Below, piece by piece: positions 1 to 7,487 of a DNA stretch of 23,322 nt. Below the pieces are notes generated by a model. It saw only the letters and a list, made by a program, of their open reading frames with translations, was not told the origin of the DNA and ran no database searches. Each line of letters opens with the position of its first letter. Within the stretch, counting starts at the first letter, position 1. The stretch is taken from NCBI GenBank assembly GCA_016937035.1, contig JAFGWS010000107.1, forward strand, positions 1 through 23,322, given 5' to 3'. The stretch is from Pontiellaceae bacterium. Lineage in GTDB: Bacteria > Verrucomicrobiota > Kiritimatiellia > Kiritimatiellales > Pontiellaceae. The translations under genes were made by a program, and so were the position numbers.

Positions 1-7
1 CAAAAAG

Positions 8-83
8 GGCTGAGTAGCTCAGTCGGCAGAGCAGCGGAATCATAATCCGCGTGTCGTGGGTTCAAGTCCCTCCTCAGCCACCA
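8..83 (+). tRNA. tRNA-Met (CAU), elongator type, CCA encoded
   Basis: The sequence folds as a full cloverleaf. The acceptor stem is GGCTGAG (8-14) with CTCAGCC (73-79), followed by discriminator A80 and an encoded CCA at 81-83. The D stem is GCTC/GAGC. The anticodon stem is GCGGA/TCCGC around loop ATCATAA, with anticodon CAT at 41-43. The fully paired first acceptor pair (G-C) argues against an initiator tRNA, so I call it elongator Met; a lysidine-modified Ile2 tRNA shares the CAT anticodon and cannot be fully excluded. The T stem (56-60 with 68-72) has one T-T mismatch at 57/71. A short T run follows at 84-88. Confidence 0.95.
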
Positions 84-103
84 TTTTTCCACCCTGTTAT
101 TCG

Positions 104-601
104 TCACTGATAGCCTAGAATGAACGATATGCCTGCAATTCCGATCGCCCAAACGATCGAGGGCATTTCCTTGTGTTTTGATTGCTTCACCTTCACATTG
201 CTGAACTCAAAAAACGGGAAATCCTTATCGTCCATATCCTGAACAAACTCCTTCGCCTGACTCCATTGCTCAAAGTCATCGAATAAATCATCAGCGATAT
301 CGGCATTATTAACCACTGACTTGATCAATATCTCCCGTCCTTTTTTGCACCGCTCCACAAAGTTAAGGTCCTTTACCAAGGAATGGTGCAAAGCGGAGTA
401 GAGAACACACACTCCCAGAATGGAAAACACGAACGGCTGGCAACGGTCTACTTTCGACAAAAATGCGTTCACCATCCCGAGGATCAGGAGAACAAATGTA
501 GAAAAAACCGCATACAGATTATTTTTCCGCATACGCTCTTCATTCCGGTCGTTTTCGTATGCCGACAACAAAACATTAATTCTATCCTGCACCTGCCCCA
601 T
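104..601 (-). CDS. hypothetical membrane protein, three predicted TM segments
   Basis: This is an unrecognised protein of 165 residues. I start it at the ATG at 601 (MGQVQDR) because a perfect GGAGGT lies a few bases upstream; a longer frame reaching 712 would run into the neighbouring gene. Hydrophobic segments lie at about residues 29-48, 55-73 and 147-163. Between the second and third is a charged, probably cytoplasmic stretch of about 70 residues rich in Asp, Glu and Lys (DDLFDDFEQW near 105-113). No catalytic motif is visible. It sits 28 bp downstream of the zinc-ribbon membrane protein on the same strand, so the two are likely co-transcribed. The gene converges on the tRNA. Function unknown. 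Confidence 0.75.
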   Translation of the reverse strand: MGQVQDRINVLLSAYENDRNEERMRKNNLYAVFSTFVLLILGMVNAFLSKVDRCQPFVFSILGVCVLYSALHHSLVKDLNFVERCKKGREILIKSVVNNADIADDLFDDFEQWSQAKEFVQDMDDKDFPFFEFSNVKVKQSKHKEMPSIVWAIGIAGISFILGYQ

Positions 602-629
602 ACCACCTCCGATACAAAGCCGAGTAAAA

Positions 630-950
630 TCACTCGTCTGCCTGTTTGCTCTCTCGCAATTGCGGGATGGAAAACTTTCGTTCCATAAGGATATCCAGCG
701 GAAGCACAACAAGAATCGCGAGCAACACGCCGGATATGATGCCGGCCGTAAAGCCGAATCGTTCGTAGCAATAATAGGTCACGGGTCCGACTATTGCGAC
801 AATGGCCAGCAGAATGGTCGGCCAATAAAACAGGCGATGTTTCCCTTTGAGCGGAGCCTGACAATGCGGACATTCAAAGGAACCAAACGGAGCCCCGAAA
901 TAGAGCGCCAGCGATAATTCAAACTCTTCATTGCAATGCGGACATTTCAT
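630..950 (-). CDS. small zinc-ribbon membrane protein
   Basis: The product is 106 residues. Two CPHC knuckles at residues 3-6 and 27-30 form a CXXC-x20-CXXC zinc ribbon, followed by two hydrophobic helices (about 43-61 and 67-86) and a short charged tail. The start at 950 (MKCPHC) is preferred over an in-frame ATG at 968 because GGGAGGAAG sits correctly spaced before 950 and would lie inside the longer version. Small zinc-ribbon plus TM proteins are widespread and mostly uncharacterised; the ribbon is probably structural or a protein-interaction module on the cytoplasmic face. It is the first gene of a likely two-gene unit with the membrane protein ending at 104. No specific role can be assigned. 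Confidence 0.8.
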   Translation of the reverse strand: MKCPHCNEEFELSLALYFGAPFGSFECPHCQAPLKGKHRLFYWPTILLAIVAIVGPVTYYCYERFGFTAGIISGVLLAILVVLPLDILMERKFSIPQLRESKQADE

Positions 951-1211
951 ATCTTCCTCCCGTCTCACAACTCCTCGGGCGCAGCGTTCGCTTGATCAAC
1001 ACACCCCGCGCATGAATTGTTACTACCGGAAAATTTTGCGGACGGAAAGTAAACAACCGGAAAATTGAGAGAAATTTCTCATGATTCATCGATCATGGAT
1101 TGTTTTCTGCTGCGCTGTCGCTTATACGCCAAAACAGCAATGAGGCGGAAGAGGGTTTTACAGCAGGTGTGAAATATGAAACCCTGCACGCCTTTTGAAG
1201 GAGAATTGGAA
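951..1211. promoter_or_regulatory. divergent intergenic region with phased CGGAAA repeats and a palindrome
   Basis: This 261-bp gap separates the minus-strand zinc-ribbon gene from the plus-strand gene at 1212. It holds two copies of ACCGGAAAATT (1025-1035 and 1056-1066). A third, shorter CGGAAA lies midway, so the CGGAAA cores recur about every 15-16 bp. A perfect 12-bp palindrome GAGAAATTTCTC follows at 1069-1080. Such phased repeats could be operator sites controlling one or both divergent genes. This is inference from pattern only; no regulator is encoded nearby and I could not place a convincing -35/-10 pair. Confidence 0.35.
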
Positions 1212-1640
1212 ATGCTGGCCTATATTTATATACTGCTTTTCGTGTGTCTGTTTTTTCCGGGCGTGTATCTGTTTCGAAAAGTACTTTTTATGCTGGATGC
1301 GGCCGGGAAAATGCCGCTCTATCCGGAACAGCGCTTCTGTGAAATCCGGACCGATTTTAAAGGTTCAGACGAAACCCTGGAGCAGGTGATGAATACACTG
1401 AAGCGCCTGCACTTCTCGGTGCGCGAACGAGAGGGCAAATACATCTGTTTTGCATCGCCGCGTTGCCTGCATCCCATCCGTATCGAGATCCGGAAGGATA
1501 AAAACAAAGTCCGCCTGTTGTTGACCGATGCCCACTGTCGAATGACCATTTCGACCTACCGGGAAAAGAAATACAGGGAAACCATCGACCGCGTTCTGGA
1601 GCAGATTAAAGCCTCGCTCCAGAACCCCGTCGACGCTTAA
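1212..1640 (+). CDS. hypothetical single-pass membrane protein
   Basis: The product is 142 residues if started at the ATG at 1212 (MLAYIYILLF), which has a good GAAGGAG site upstream. An alternative in-frame ATG at 1176, with a weaker AGGTG site, would add 12 residues. One strongly hydrophobic N-terminal segment (residues about 2-21) serves as anchor or uncleaved signal. The soluble remainder looks like a small alpha/beta domain: an amphipathic helix near 54-66, then strands around KYICFASP, PIRIEIRKD and KVRLLLTD, then a C-terminal helix YRETIDRVLEQIKASL. I do not recognise the family. It stands alone, divergent from the zinc-ribbon gene and convergent with the symporter. Function unknown. 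Confidence 0.7.
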   Translation: MLAYIYILLFVCLFFPGVYLFRKVLFMLDAAGKMPLYPEQRFCEIRTDFKGSDETLEQVMNTLKRLHFSVREREGKYICFASPRCLHPIRIEIRKDKNKVRLLLTDAHCRMTISTYREKKYRETIDRVLEQIKASLQNPVDA

Positions 1641-1884
1641 CGCGGCAGGCACTGTAATCATTAACGTTGCGACTCGCACCCGTTTGCAGTTCACGCTTCA
1701 GTGTGCCCCCTTCCTGGGCGTTTTCCAGACAGCCTGAAGGATGAACTACATACTGCCTATGTACATTTTCTGTTCTCTTTGAGGATCTTGCGGCTTTGCG
1801 TGAAAAAAGCTCCGTGCTCTCCGAGTCCTCCAGCGCAGCGGGTGGTAAATGCATTTTGACCGCAAAAAAACGGGGCATTTTTAT
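1641..1884. other. convergent intergenic region with weak hairpins
   Basis: This gap lies between two convergent genes. It contains a perfect 6-bp hairpin, TACATA-ctgcc-TATGTA (1747-1763), followed by T-rich sequence. A second possible hairpin lies around 1848-1880 (AAATGC paired with GCATTT enclosing CCG/CGG) next to a T-rich run that also reads as T-rich on the other strand. Either could end transcription, but neither is a textbook terminator. A stretch at 1787-1810 (cttgcggctttgcgtgaaaa...) resembles a short motif I associate with intergenic repeats in environmental bacterial genomes. I see no gene here. Confidence 0.35.
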
Positions 1885-3384
1885 TTAGAGTCTACCGTCC
1901 CTATCGCCAAACACCTTGGCCAGATGTTCGGCATCCTGCTTCCTGGTCAGCAGGCTCACAACCGGAACCGCAACGACCGACAGTACCATGGCAACGGATG
2001 CAATTCCGGGCATGAACAACTTTCCAAAGTTATTGTCCACCTTGGGCATCTCCAGGGCGATGCCGACAATCATGGAGAGCAGCCCCACCGCGAATCCCGA
2101 CCAGGCGCCGGCCCGCGTGGTTCCCTTCCAGACGAGCCCGAACAGGTAGGGTGCCAGGAACATGCCGGAAACAAGCCCCCAGGAAAGGGCCATCAACACA
2201 TCGATGGTGGGATTGGGCCAGATGGCCATGAAGAAGGAGAGGATGATGAAAAGGGCACAGCAAACCCGCATGATGCCCATCTGTCCCTTCTGGGTAATGC
2301 CCGGACGGACAAACCCTTTGACGAGGTCGATCGAAATGACCGAACTGGAAACCAACACCAGGGAGGCCAGCGTGGACATGGACGCAGACAGCATCAGCAT
2401 GAGGATCACCCCGAAAAAAGCATCCGGAAGCGTGCCGGCCAGCATGAGCGGAACCACCGCATCCATGCCGTCGGGCGGCGGGGTATTTTCGAGGAAGACA
2501 CGGCCGAAGGCGCCGGTGAAGTAGGCCGCACCCCCAATGATCAATGCAAAAACGGTGGAGATGATTGCCCCGCGCCGAATCGCGCTTTCATCGCGAATGG
2601 CGTAGAATTTATGGAGCATCTGGGGCATGCCCCAGGTTCCGAAACTGGTCAGGATCACAAGGCCCAGCAGGCGAAGGGGTGCGGGACCAAAAAGACCCAC
2701 GTAGTCCTTGCCGTCGGCCGCGCCGTATTCCGCCAGCTTGGCCAGTCCGGCCGACACCCCGCCAATGCTGGGATGGGATAGGACATAGAGCATCATCAGG
2801 ACGGCTCCGCCAATCATGATGATCCCTTGAACGAAATCGTTGATGGCGGTTGCCACATAGCCGCCCAGCAGCAGGTAGACGGCCGTCAGCGCCGACATGC
2901 CGAGAATCACCCAGACCATGGGGAGTCCGAAGGCATGCTCAAACAAAAACCCGAGCCCTTTGTAGATGGAGGCGGTATAGGGAACCAGAAACAGGAAGAT
3001 CACGAGGGCCGCCACGATTTTCATAGCCTTGCTGCCATATCGTTCGGCAAAAAACTCCGGCATGGTGGAGACATTGAGCCGTTGGGTCATGGCGCGGGTG
3101 CGGTTCCCCAGCACCAGCCAGGCCAGCAGACATCCCAGAAAGGCGTTGCCCAGCGCAATCCAGATGGTGGAAATGCCTATGCCCCAACCGAATTTCCCGG
3201 CATAGCCAACAAAGACCACGGCGGAGAAATAGGATGTGCCATAGGCAAAGGCCGACATCCAGGCCCCCAGGCTGCGACTTCCCAGAAAGAAGTCATCCAT
3301 ACTGCGCACCTTCCGCCGGCTGTAGATGCCGATGGCTACCGTCACAATTACAAAAACACCTAGGGCCAGAATTTTCGCCACCAT
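1885..3384 (-). CDS. sodium:solute symporter (SSS family)
   Basis: This 499-residue polytopic membrane protein has about 13 hydrophobic helices, the usual length and topology for the SSS/PutP family, which couples Na+ entry to uptake of a small solute such as an amino acid, sugar or organic acid. Family features visible are the N-terminal SMDDFFLGSRSLG stretch (residues 28-40), GGYVATAINDFVQG near 174-187 matching the family signature region, and a Ser/Thr-rich helix with S337-T338 (SASMSTLASLVLVSSS) where the Na2 site lies in PutP and vSGLT. The ATG at 3384 has AAGGAT upstream. No neighbouring catabolic gene reveals the substrate, so I give no gene symbol. The leader upstream is hairpin-rich. 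Confidence 0.92.
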   Translation of the reverse strand: MVAKILALGVFVIVTVAIGIYSRRKVRSMDDFFLGSRSLGAWMSAFAYGTSYFSAVVFVGYAGKFGWGIGISTIWIALGNAFLGCLLAWLVLGNRTRAMTQRLNVSTMPEFFAERYGSKAMKIVAALVIFLFLVPYTASIYKGLGFLFEHAFGLPMVWVILGMSALTAVYLLLGGYVATAINDFVQGIIMIGGAVLMMLYVLSHPSIGGVSAGLAKLAEYGAADGKDYVGLFGPAPLRLLGLVILTSFGTWGMPQMLHKFYAIRDESAIRRGAIISTVFALIIGGAAYFTGAFGRVFLENTPPPDGMDAVVPLMLAGTLPDAFFGVILMLMLSASMSTLASLVLVSSSVISIDLVKGFVRPGITQKGQMGIMRVCCALFIILSFFMAIWPNPTIDVLMALSWGLVSGMFLAPYLFGLVWKGTTRAGAWSGFAVGLLSMIVGIALEMPKVDNNFGKLFMPGIASVAMVLSVVAVPVVSLLTRKQDAEHLAKVFGDRDGRL

Positions 3385-3420
3385 ATCGCTATCCTTTCAT
3401 CTATTGAACGACGCATCCGA

Positions 3421-3487
3421 CTCCCCCTTATATGGGAGGCCTTCCATCCCATGCCGTGCCACAGCGAACAGGTGCGACTCCCGGCAC
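3421..3487 (-). promoter_or_regulatory. structured leader of the symporter gene
   Basis: Within the 5' flank of the symporter gene are overlapping inverted repeats: CTCCC (3421-3425) with GGGAG (3434-3438); ATGGGA (3432-3437) with TCCCAT (3447-3452); and GTGCC (3456-3460) with GGCAC (3483-3487). The first two share bases and cannot form together, which is the arrangement expected of an attenuator or switch. No known riboswitch class is recognised. It is also possible that part of this is promoter DNA, since a TATAAG occurs on the minus strand here. Confidence 0.3.
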
Positions 3488-3712
3488 TACGCCTTTTGTC
3501 ATTTAACCCAGGAGGGCTTTTCAAAGTAAAGCTCGGATTCTCCGATAAATCGAGAGAAGCAGGGTTTTTTTGCTTAAAAATTAAACTGCTTGTTTTAAAG
3601 CGCTTGGCTGAATTCGATCAATCTCCCCGGACTGCACGATTTTTAAAGACAATTTTCTTCCCTCTTTGATTTGCGGCATATATATCTTTTCTACCTTAAA
3701 TCGGAGATTGAA
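3488..3712 (+). promoter_or_regulatory. upstream region of the protease pair
   Basis: This non-coding stretch is AT-rich and holds a hairpin TCGGA-ttc-TCCGA (3533-3545), a palindrome AAGCGCTT (3598-3605) and a TATATAT run near 3678-3685 close to the translation start. The palindrome has the central CG typical of LacI-family operator cores, but such an 8-mer is short and proves nothing. The promoter for the protease pair presumably lies here; I could not fix a -35/-10 pair. The start codon at 3713 is preceded by CGGAGA. Confidence 0.3.
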
Positions 3713-4897
3713 ATGAAACCGCACAACATACTGAGATCCGCTCTCTGTCTGTCCATTTTTTTAAGCCCCGCCTTCTCTCCGGTTCGGGCCGATGAGAAAG
3801 ACGAAAAAATCGCCGCCCAACAGAAAGCCGAAGAGGCGGAAAGGGCGGCTGAAAAAGCAAAACAGCAGGAGGAATATAAGGCTGAAATCCCCTACTCCTT
3901 CAACGATGTTTCCGACAAGATCGTCATTATCGAGTGTAAAGCCTTCGACGGGGGCTCCTTTTCCGGAAGCGGCTTCGTGGCCAAAATGGGCGGAAAGACC
4001 TATCTCTTCACGAACCAGCACGTCATTCTGGGCGCGGCGAGCATTTCGTTCAAGACGATCTCAGGCGAAGCCCTTCGACCAAAAGGTGTTGAGCTTTCCA
4101 TGTCCCGCGACATTGCCCGGCTTCCGCTGGCGGACGGCGAAGGATTCGAGATCTCCGAGCAGCCTGATCTCCATGAACCCATTGCCGTATTCGGCAACAG
4201 CGAGGGCGGCGGTGTGGCGACGGAACTCTACGGGAAAGTGACCGATGTAAACCCCGAAACCATTGTGGTTTCAGCCGAATTCGTCTCCGGAAACAGCGGG
4301 AGTCCGGTCCTCAACGACAAGCAGCAGGTCGTGGGCGTGGCTTCATACGTTCATTTCTCGGAGGATGAAGAGGGAGAGGAAACCACCAAGCGCTATTGCT
4401 TCCGGCTCGACGGCTCCGAATGGGCTGCCGTAAATTGGAAACAATACAACGAAGATTATGGCAGAGAGTATCGAGAAACCGAGGCGCTGATCGATTCCAT
4501 CTTCGAGATTATTATAGCGTGGGGAGATGATCCTTACGGCTATGTTCCAAGCGATTACAAGGATTATGACCTGCAGAAATGGGCAAAGGACCATAACGGG
4601 ATGGTCAAAAAGATCACCCGGCTGAGCGAGCAGGGAAGCGGTACGCAAAAGGAAGTCGACAAGACCAACAAGCAAATCAGCAGGAATATTAACGAAAGCG
4701 CCATGACCCTCTCCGCCTTTTGCGTACGAAAATCCAAGCATGTTTCAATGAAGCTGGAAAGCAAGGATTTGACGGGGTTCCTGCGGAACGAATACGAAAA
4801 TTATGTCGGGGCGCTCAAACGGGCCTCCGGAACCATTGAAGAATATGGCAAGGCGCTGTCCGAAAGGGATTACTTTTATCTTATTGATGCCGAATAA
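3713..4897 (+). CDS. secreted trypsin-like serine protease, copy 1
   Basis: The product is 394 residues from the ATG at 3713, chosen because CGGAGA precedes it and a signal peptide follows (cleavage likely after PVRA, residue 26). A charged Ala/Glu/Lys/Gln-rich coiled segment (about 27-58) leads into a chymotrypsin-fold domain (about 60-215). The triad is visible: His103 in TNQHV, Asp133 in SRDIARL, Ser195 in GNSGSP, with SGSGFVAK as the usual entry to the fold. Residues 230-394 form a mainly helical C-terminal region (NWKQYNEDYG, YRETEAL, KDLTGFLRNEYE) that I do not recognise; only the downstream paralogue shares it. An exported protease in the periplasm or outside is likely; the substrate is unknown. 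Stop-to-start spacing to copy 2 is 22 bp, so they are probably one transcript. Confidence 0.9.
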   Translation: MKPHNILRSALCLSIFLSPAFSPVRADEKDEKIAAQQKAEEAERAAEKAKQQEEYKAEIPYSFNDVSDKIVIIECKAFDGGSFSGSGFVAKMGGKTYLFTNQHVILGAASISFKTISGEALRPKGVELSMSRDIARLPLADGEGFEISEQPDLHEPIAVFGNSEGGGVATELYGKVTDVNPETIVVSAEFVSGNSGSPVLNDKQQVVGVASYVHFSEDEEGEETTKRYCFRLDGSEWAAVNWKQYNEDYGREYRETEALIDSIFEIIIAWGDDPYGYVPSDYKDYDLQKWAKDHNGMVKKITRLSEQGSGTQKEVDKTNKQISRNINESAMTLSAFCVRKSKHVSMKLESKDLTGFLRNEYENYVGALKRASGTIEEYGKALSERDYFYLIDAE

Positions 4898-4919
4898 AAA
4901 CCGTTATTGAGGATCGCCT

Positions 4920-6032
4920 ATGAACCCGACGAAACAATCAACACCTTATCGATCCACGGCAACCGCAATCCTTTCACTCTTCCTTCTTTCAGGATTGGCC
5001 GCTGCGGAGGATGACGTTGCGGCGGACGATCAACCCGAAGTTGAAGCCACCACTCCTGCCACGGAAAGCGGGGCCTTTTCATACACCTTCGACGACGTTG
5101 CAAAAAACCTGGTCCTGATCGAGTGCAAATCGGCGAGGGGGAAAAGTGCCGGCAGCGGCTTCATTGCGAAAATGGGGGGGGAAACCTATCTCTTCACCAA
5201 TCAACACGTGATTCTCGGAGCCGACTCGATCTCGTTCACCACCGTCAAGGGCGAACAGCTCCGCCCGACCGGCGTGGAACTTTCCCAACGGCGCGACATT
5301 GTGCGCCTGCCCCTCCCGGATCGCGAAGATGCCCTTGAAATCGGCACCACCTTCGGCATGGACATGCCGCTCGCCGTTTTCGGCAACAGCGAGGGTGCCG
5401 GAGTGGCCACCGAATTGCGGGGAAAAGTAACCGGCGTGGGGGCCGAGCTGCTCGAAGTTTCGGCCGAATTCGTGTCGGGAAACAGCGGCAGCCCTGTGTT
5501 GGACAAGGACCGAAAGGTGATCGGAATCGCCAGCTACGTGCGCGTTTCCCAACCCAGCCGAATGACGGAAAACACCCGCTTCGAAAACAACGTTCGACGC
5601 TTTTGCTATCGACTGGACGGAGTCAGCTGGACCCCGGTGAATTGGAAAAAATACAACGAGGAACATGGGAAAAGCTATCGAGAGACCGAAGCGCTCGTGG
5701 AATCCCTCATTTCGATTCTCGACGGCTTGTTCGAGGATCCGTCCGGAACCCTTCCTGAAAACACCAGCGACAGCGAACTCAAGAAATGGTCTTCGGAACA
5801 CAATCGGATGATCAAGCATAGGGGCAGCCAGTTGAAGAAGGATATCGGCAACAGCACGGCGGAGTTGTCGACCATCTGTCAGCGCGAGATACGACGGCTC
5901 AAGACCACGCTGGAAAAGAAGGACCTGACCGAATTCCTGCGCGATGAATACGAGGGATTTGCCTATGTACTGGAGAGCGTGGTCGAAGCCTTGGACTACT
6001 TCAATACCAAGCTGCCCAGTATCCCTTTATGA
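4920..6032 (+). CDS. secreted trypsin-like serine protease, copy 2
   Basis: This 370-residue paralogue of the preceding gene has a GAGGAT site before the ATG at 4920. A signal peptide (cleavage near GLAAA, residue 29) is followed by an acidic Asp/Glu/Thr linker (about 30-50) in place of the Lys-rich coil of copy 1. The catalytic residues are His96 (TNQHV), Asp126 (QRRDIVRL) and Ser189 (GNSGSP). The protease core is strongly conserved between copies, including VFGNSEG and SAEFVSGNSGSPVL. The C-terminal helical region is alignable (VNWKKYNEEHG, SYRETEALVES, KKDLTEFLRDEYE) but more diverged. Tandem duplication followed by specialisation is the simplest explanation. Its stop overlaps the end of convergent mqnA by 6 bp. 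Confidence 0.9.
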   Translation: MNPTKQSTPYRSTATAILSLFLLSGLAAAEDDVAADDQPEVEATTPATESGAFSYTFDDVAKNLVLIECKSARGKSAGSGFIAKMGGETYLFTNQHVILGADSISFTTVKGEQLRPTGVELSQRRDIVRLPLPDREDALEIGTTFGMDMPLAVFGNSEGAGVATELRGKVTGVGAELLEVSAEFVSGNSGSPVLDKDRKVIGIASYVRVSQPSRMTENTRFENNVRRFCYRLDGVSWTPVNWKKYNEEHGKSYRETEALVESLISILDGLFEDPSGTLPENTSDSELKKWSSEHNRMIKHRGSQLKKDIGNSTAELSTICQREIRRLKTTLEKKDLTEFLRDEYEGFAYVLESVVEALDYFNTKLPSIPL

Positions 6033-6770
6033 AGCCAGATGCTTCTTAAACTGGGCAATGCCTTCCATATCGTCTTTCCTCAGACGGTAGTGGAGTGCGC
6101 CGTCAAGATAGTCGAGCCAGAAAAGGAGATCCCGCCCCCGCTCCTCGGCGAAGCGTTCGGCAATTGATTCCATGGCCTGAAAGCCGGCAGCGAACGCACG
6201 GTGTGCAATGTCGGCTGCTTCATCGATATGAGCATAGTCGGAACGCACGGCCCAAACGCTGAAAACAAAGGGAAGATCCGTCCACTTCTGCCACGCCTCG
6301 CCTAAATCGATGTCGCCCCCGGGCGCGGGTTCGGAGCAGAGCGCGCGGTCGCCGATCATCACCACCGCATCGGGGGCCCCATCCGCACCGGCATCCACCA
6401 TTTCAATCTTCTGTTTAAAGTAGTGTCGCAGCAGAATTTCAGCCAGTGCGTTAGAGGTTCCTGAAGCAGGATCGCGCGCTACGGTCTTAATCTTCCCCAT
6501 CCGCTTATTGCATTTGAGCAGCACACTGCGCACCGGGCCGTCTGCTGCCACGCCGAGTCCCGGCAGCATCTTAAGGTCGGCATTCATCAGAAAATGCGCC
6601 GTTGGGATGAGCGCCACATCGACGCGGCCCTCCCTCAGAGCCGGCACCAGATTGGCCGGATAATCATTCACCACCCGCACGCGCGGATCCACTTCCGCAA
6701 GCTTATCCAGCAACGGCGCCGAATTACTGTCCGGCGTACCCGCAAACACAAATTCTGTTTTCTGATCCAT
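6027..6770 (-). CDS. mqnA: chorismate dehydratase, menaquinone (futalosine) pathway
   Basis: MqnA dehydrates chorismate to 3-[(1-carboxyvinyl)oxy]benzoate, the first committed step of the futalosine route to menaquinone, in the cytosol. The 247-residue protein shows the family pattern of a periplasmic-binding-like fold: NSAPL at 16-20, DVALIPTAHF at 51-60, a PASGTSNAL segment (101-109) where the family usually has an SRTS motif, GDRAL near 140-144, and DLGEAWQKWTDLPFVFSVW at 155-173. It is slightly shorter than many homologues. The start directly abuts the menG stop (TGAATG), so translation is probably coupled. MqnB, MqnC, MqnD and MqnE are not in this window. Confidence 0.9.
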   Translation of the reverse strand: MDQKTEFVFAGTPDSNSAPLLDKLAEVDPRVRVVNDYPANLVPALREGRVDVALIPTAHFLMNADLKMLPGLGVAADGPVRSVLLKCNKRMGKIKTVARDPASGTSNALAEILLRHYFKQKIEMVDAGADGAPDAVVMIGDRALCSEPAPGGDIDLGEAWQKWTDLPFVFSVWAVRSDYAHIDEAADIAHRAFAAGFQAMESIAERFAEERGRDLLFWLDYLDGALHYRLRKDDMEGIAQFKKHLAS

Positions 6771-7487
6771 TCAAAACGTTCTCTCTGCTGAAAAAATACA
6801 AATTGCACCGAGCAGCAGCGGGCAACGCTCTACCCGCACAAAGCCGGTCTCACGGAACATTTCTACCACCTGCTCCGACTGCGGGAAATCCTCAATTGAA
6901 TCCTTTAAGTATCGAAACGCCGAAAAACTGCCGAACAAAGCGCCCATCAGCGGAATAAACGAAGTATACAGTTTATACCCAAAACGAACCCACGACCGCT
7001 GCGGATAAACCGCCTCCAGCACCACCAGTCGACCGCCCGGCTTCAGTACCCGATGCATTTCTGTCAGGGCCTTCCGACGCCGTTCTATGTTGCGAAAGCA
7101 AAAGCCTGAAATGATGCCGTCGTAACACGCATCCCGCATCGGCAGCGCCGTGGCATCGGCCTGGAAAAACGATACCGCATCGCCAACGCCTTTTTCAGAT
7201 GCCTTAGTCTTGGCGATATCGAGCATCCCTTCCGACAAATCGATCCCGTCCACTTGGACGCTCGCCGATTGCTCCAGCAACTCAAGAACCAGATCACCAG
7301 TTCCGGTTCCGACATCGAGGTAACATCCACCCGCCACCGGGCCAAGAACACCCACCGCCGTCCGACGCCATTTGCGATCCATCCCCAGAGAAATTGCGCG
7401 GTTGGCCGCATCATAGTTTTTCGCGATGCGGTCGAACATGGCGCGGTTTTCATCGGCGGAAATCAGGGTGTCGCGATCGCTGCTCAT
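6771..7487 (-). CDS. menG: demethylmenaquinone methyltransferase (UbiE/MenG family)
   Basis: This SAM-dependent C-methyltransferase performs the last step of menaquinone synthesis, methylating the naphthoquinone ring. The start at 7487 (MSSDRD) gives 238 residues and overlaps the ubiD stop as ATGA; a longer in-frame start at 7577 would lie inside ubiD and is not needed. Visible family features are YDAANRAISLGMDRKWRR (25-42, the UbiE N-terminal signature), the SAM motif DVGTGTGDL (58-66), DLSEGML (83-89), GFCFRNIERRRKALTEMHRVLKPGG (128-152) and the RYLKDSIEDFP stretch (192-202). Given mqnA next door, it very likely acts in the futalosine route. It is the middle gene of the ubiD-menG-mqnA unit. 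Confidence 0.92.
   Translation of the reverse strand: MSSDRDTLISADENRAMFDRIAKNYDAANRAISLGMDRKWRRTAVGVLGPVAGGCYLDVGTGTGDLVLELLEQSASVQVDGIDLSEGMLDIAKTKASEKGVGDAVSFFQADATALPMRDACYDGIISGFCFRNIERRRKALTEMHRVLKPGGRLVVLEAVYPQRSWVRFGYKLYTSFIPLMGALFGSFSAFRYLKDSIEDFPQSEQVVEMFRETGFVRVERCPLLLGAICIFSAERTF

Noticed and set aside
1701..1725. Possible terminator GCCC-loop-GGGC followed by GTTTT
   Set aside because: A four-base-pair stem and a short T run are too weak to call.
1849..2781. 310-codon plus-strand open frame rich in Gly, His, Gln and Asp
   Set aside because: Antisense to the symporter, whose helices and family motifs are clear.
3455..3475. Possible sigma-54 promoter for the symporter (minus-strand TGGCACG)
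   Set aside because: The -24-like TGGCAC is present but no GC-containing -12 element occurs at the required distance.
3451..3669. 72-codon plus-strand open frame before the proteases
   Set aside because: It spans palindromic, AT-rich regulatory-looking DNA, has no ribosome site and no resemblance to a known protein.
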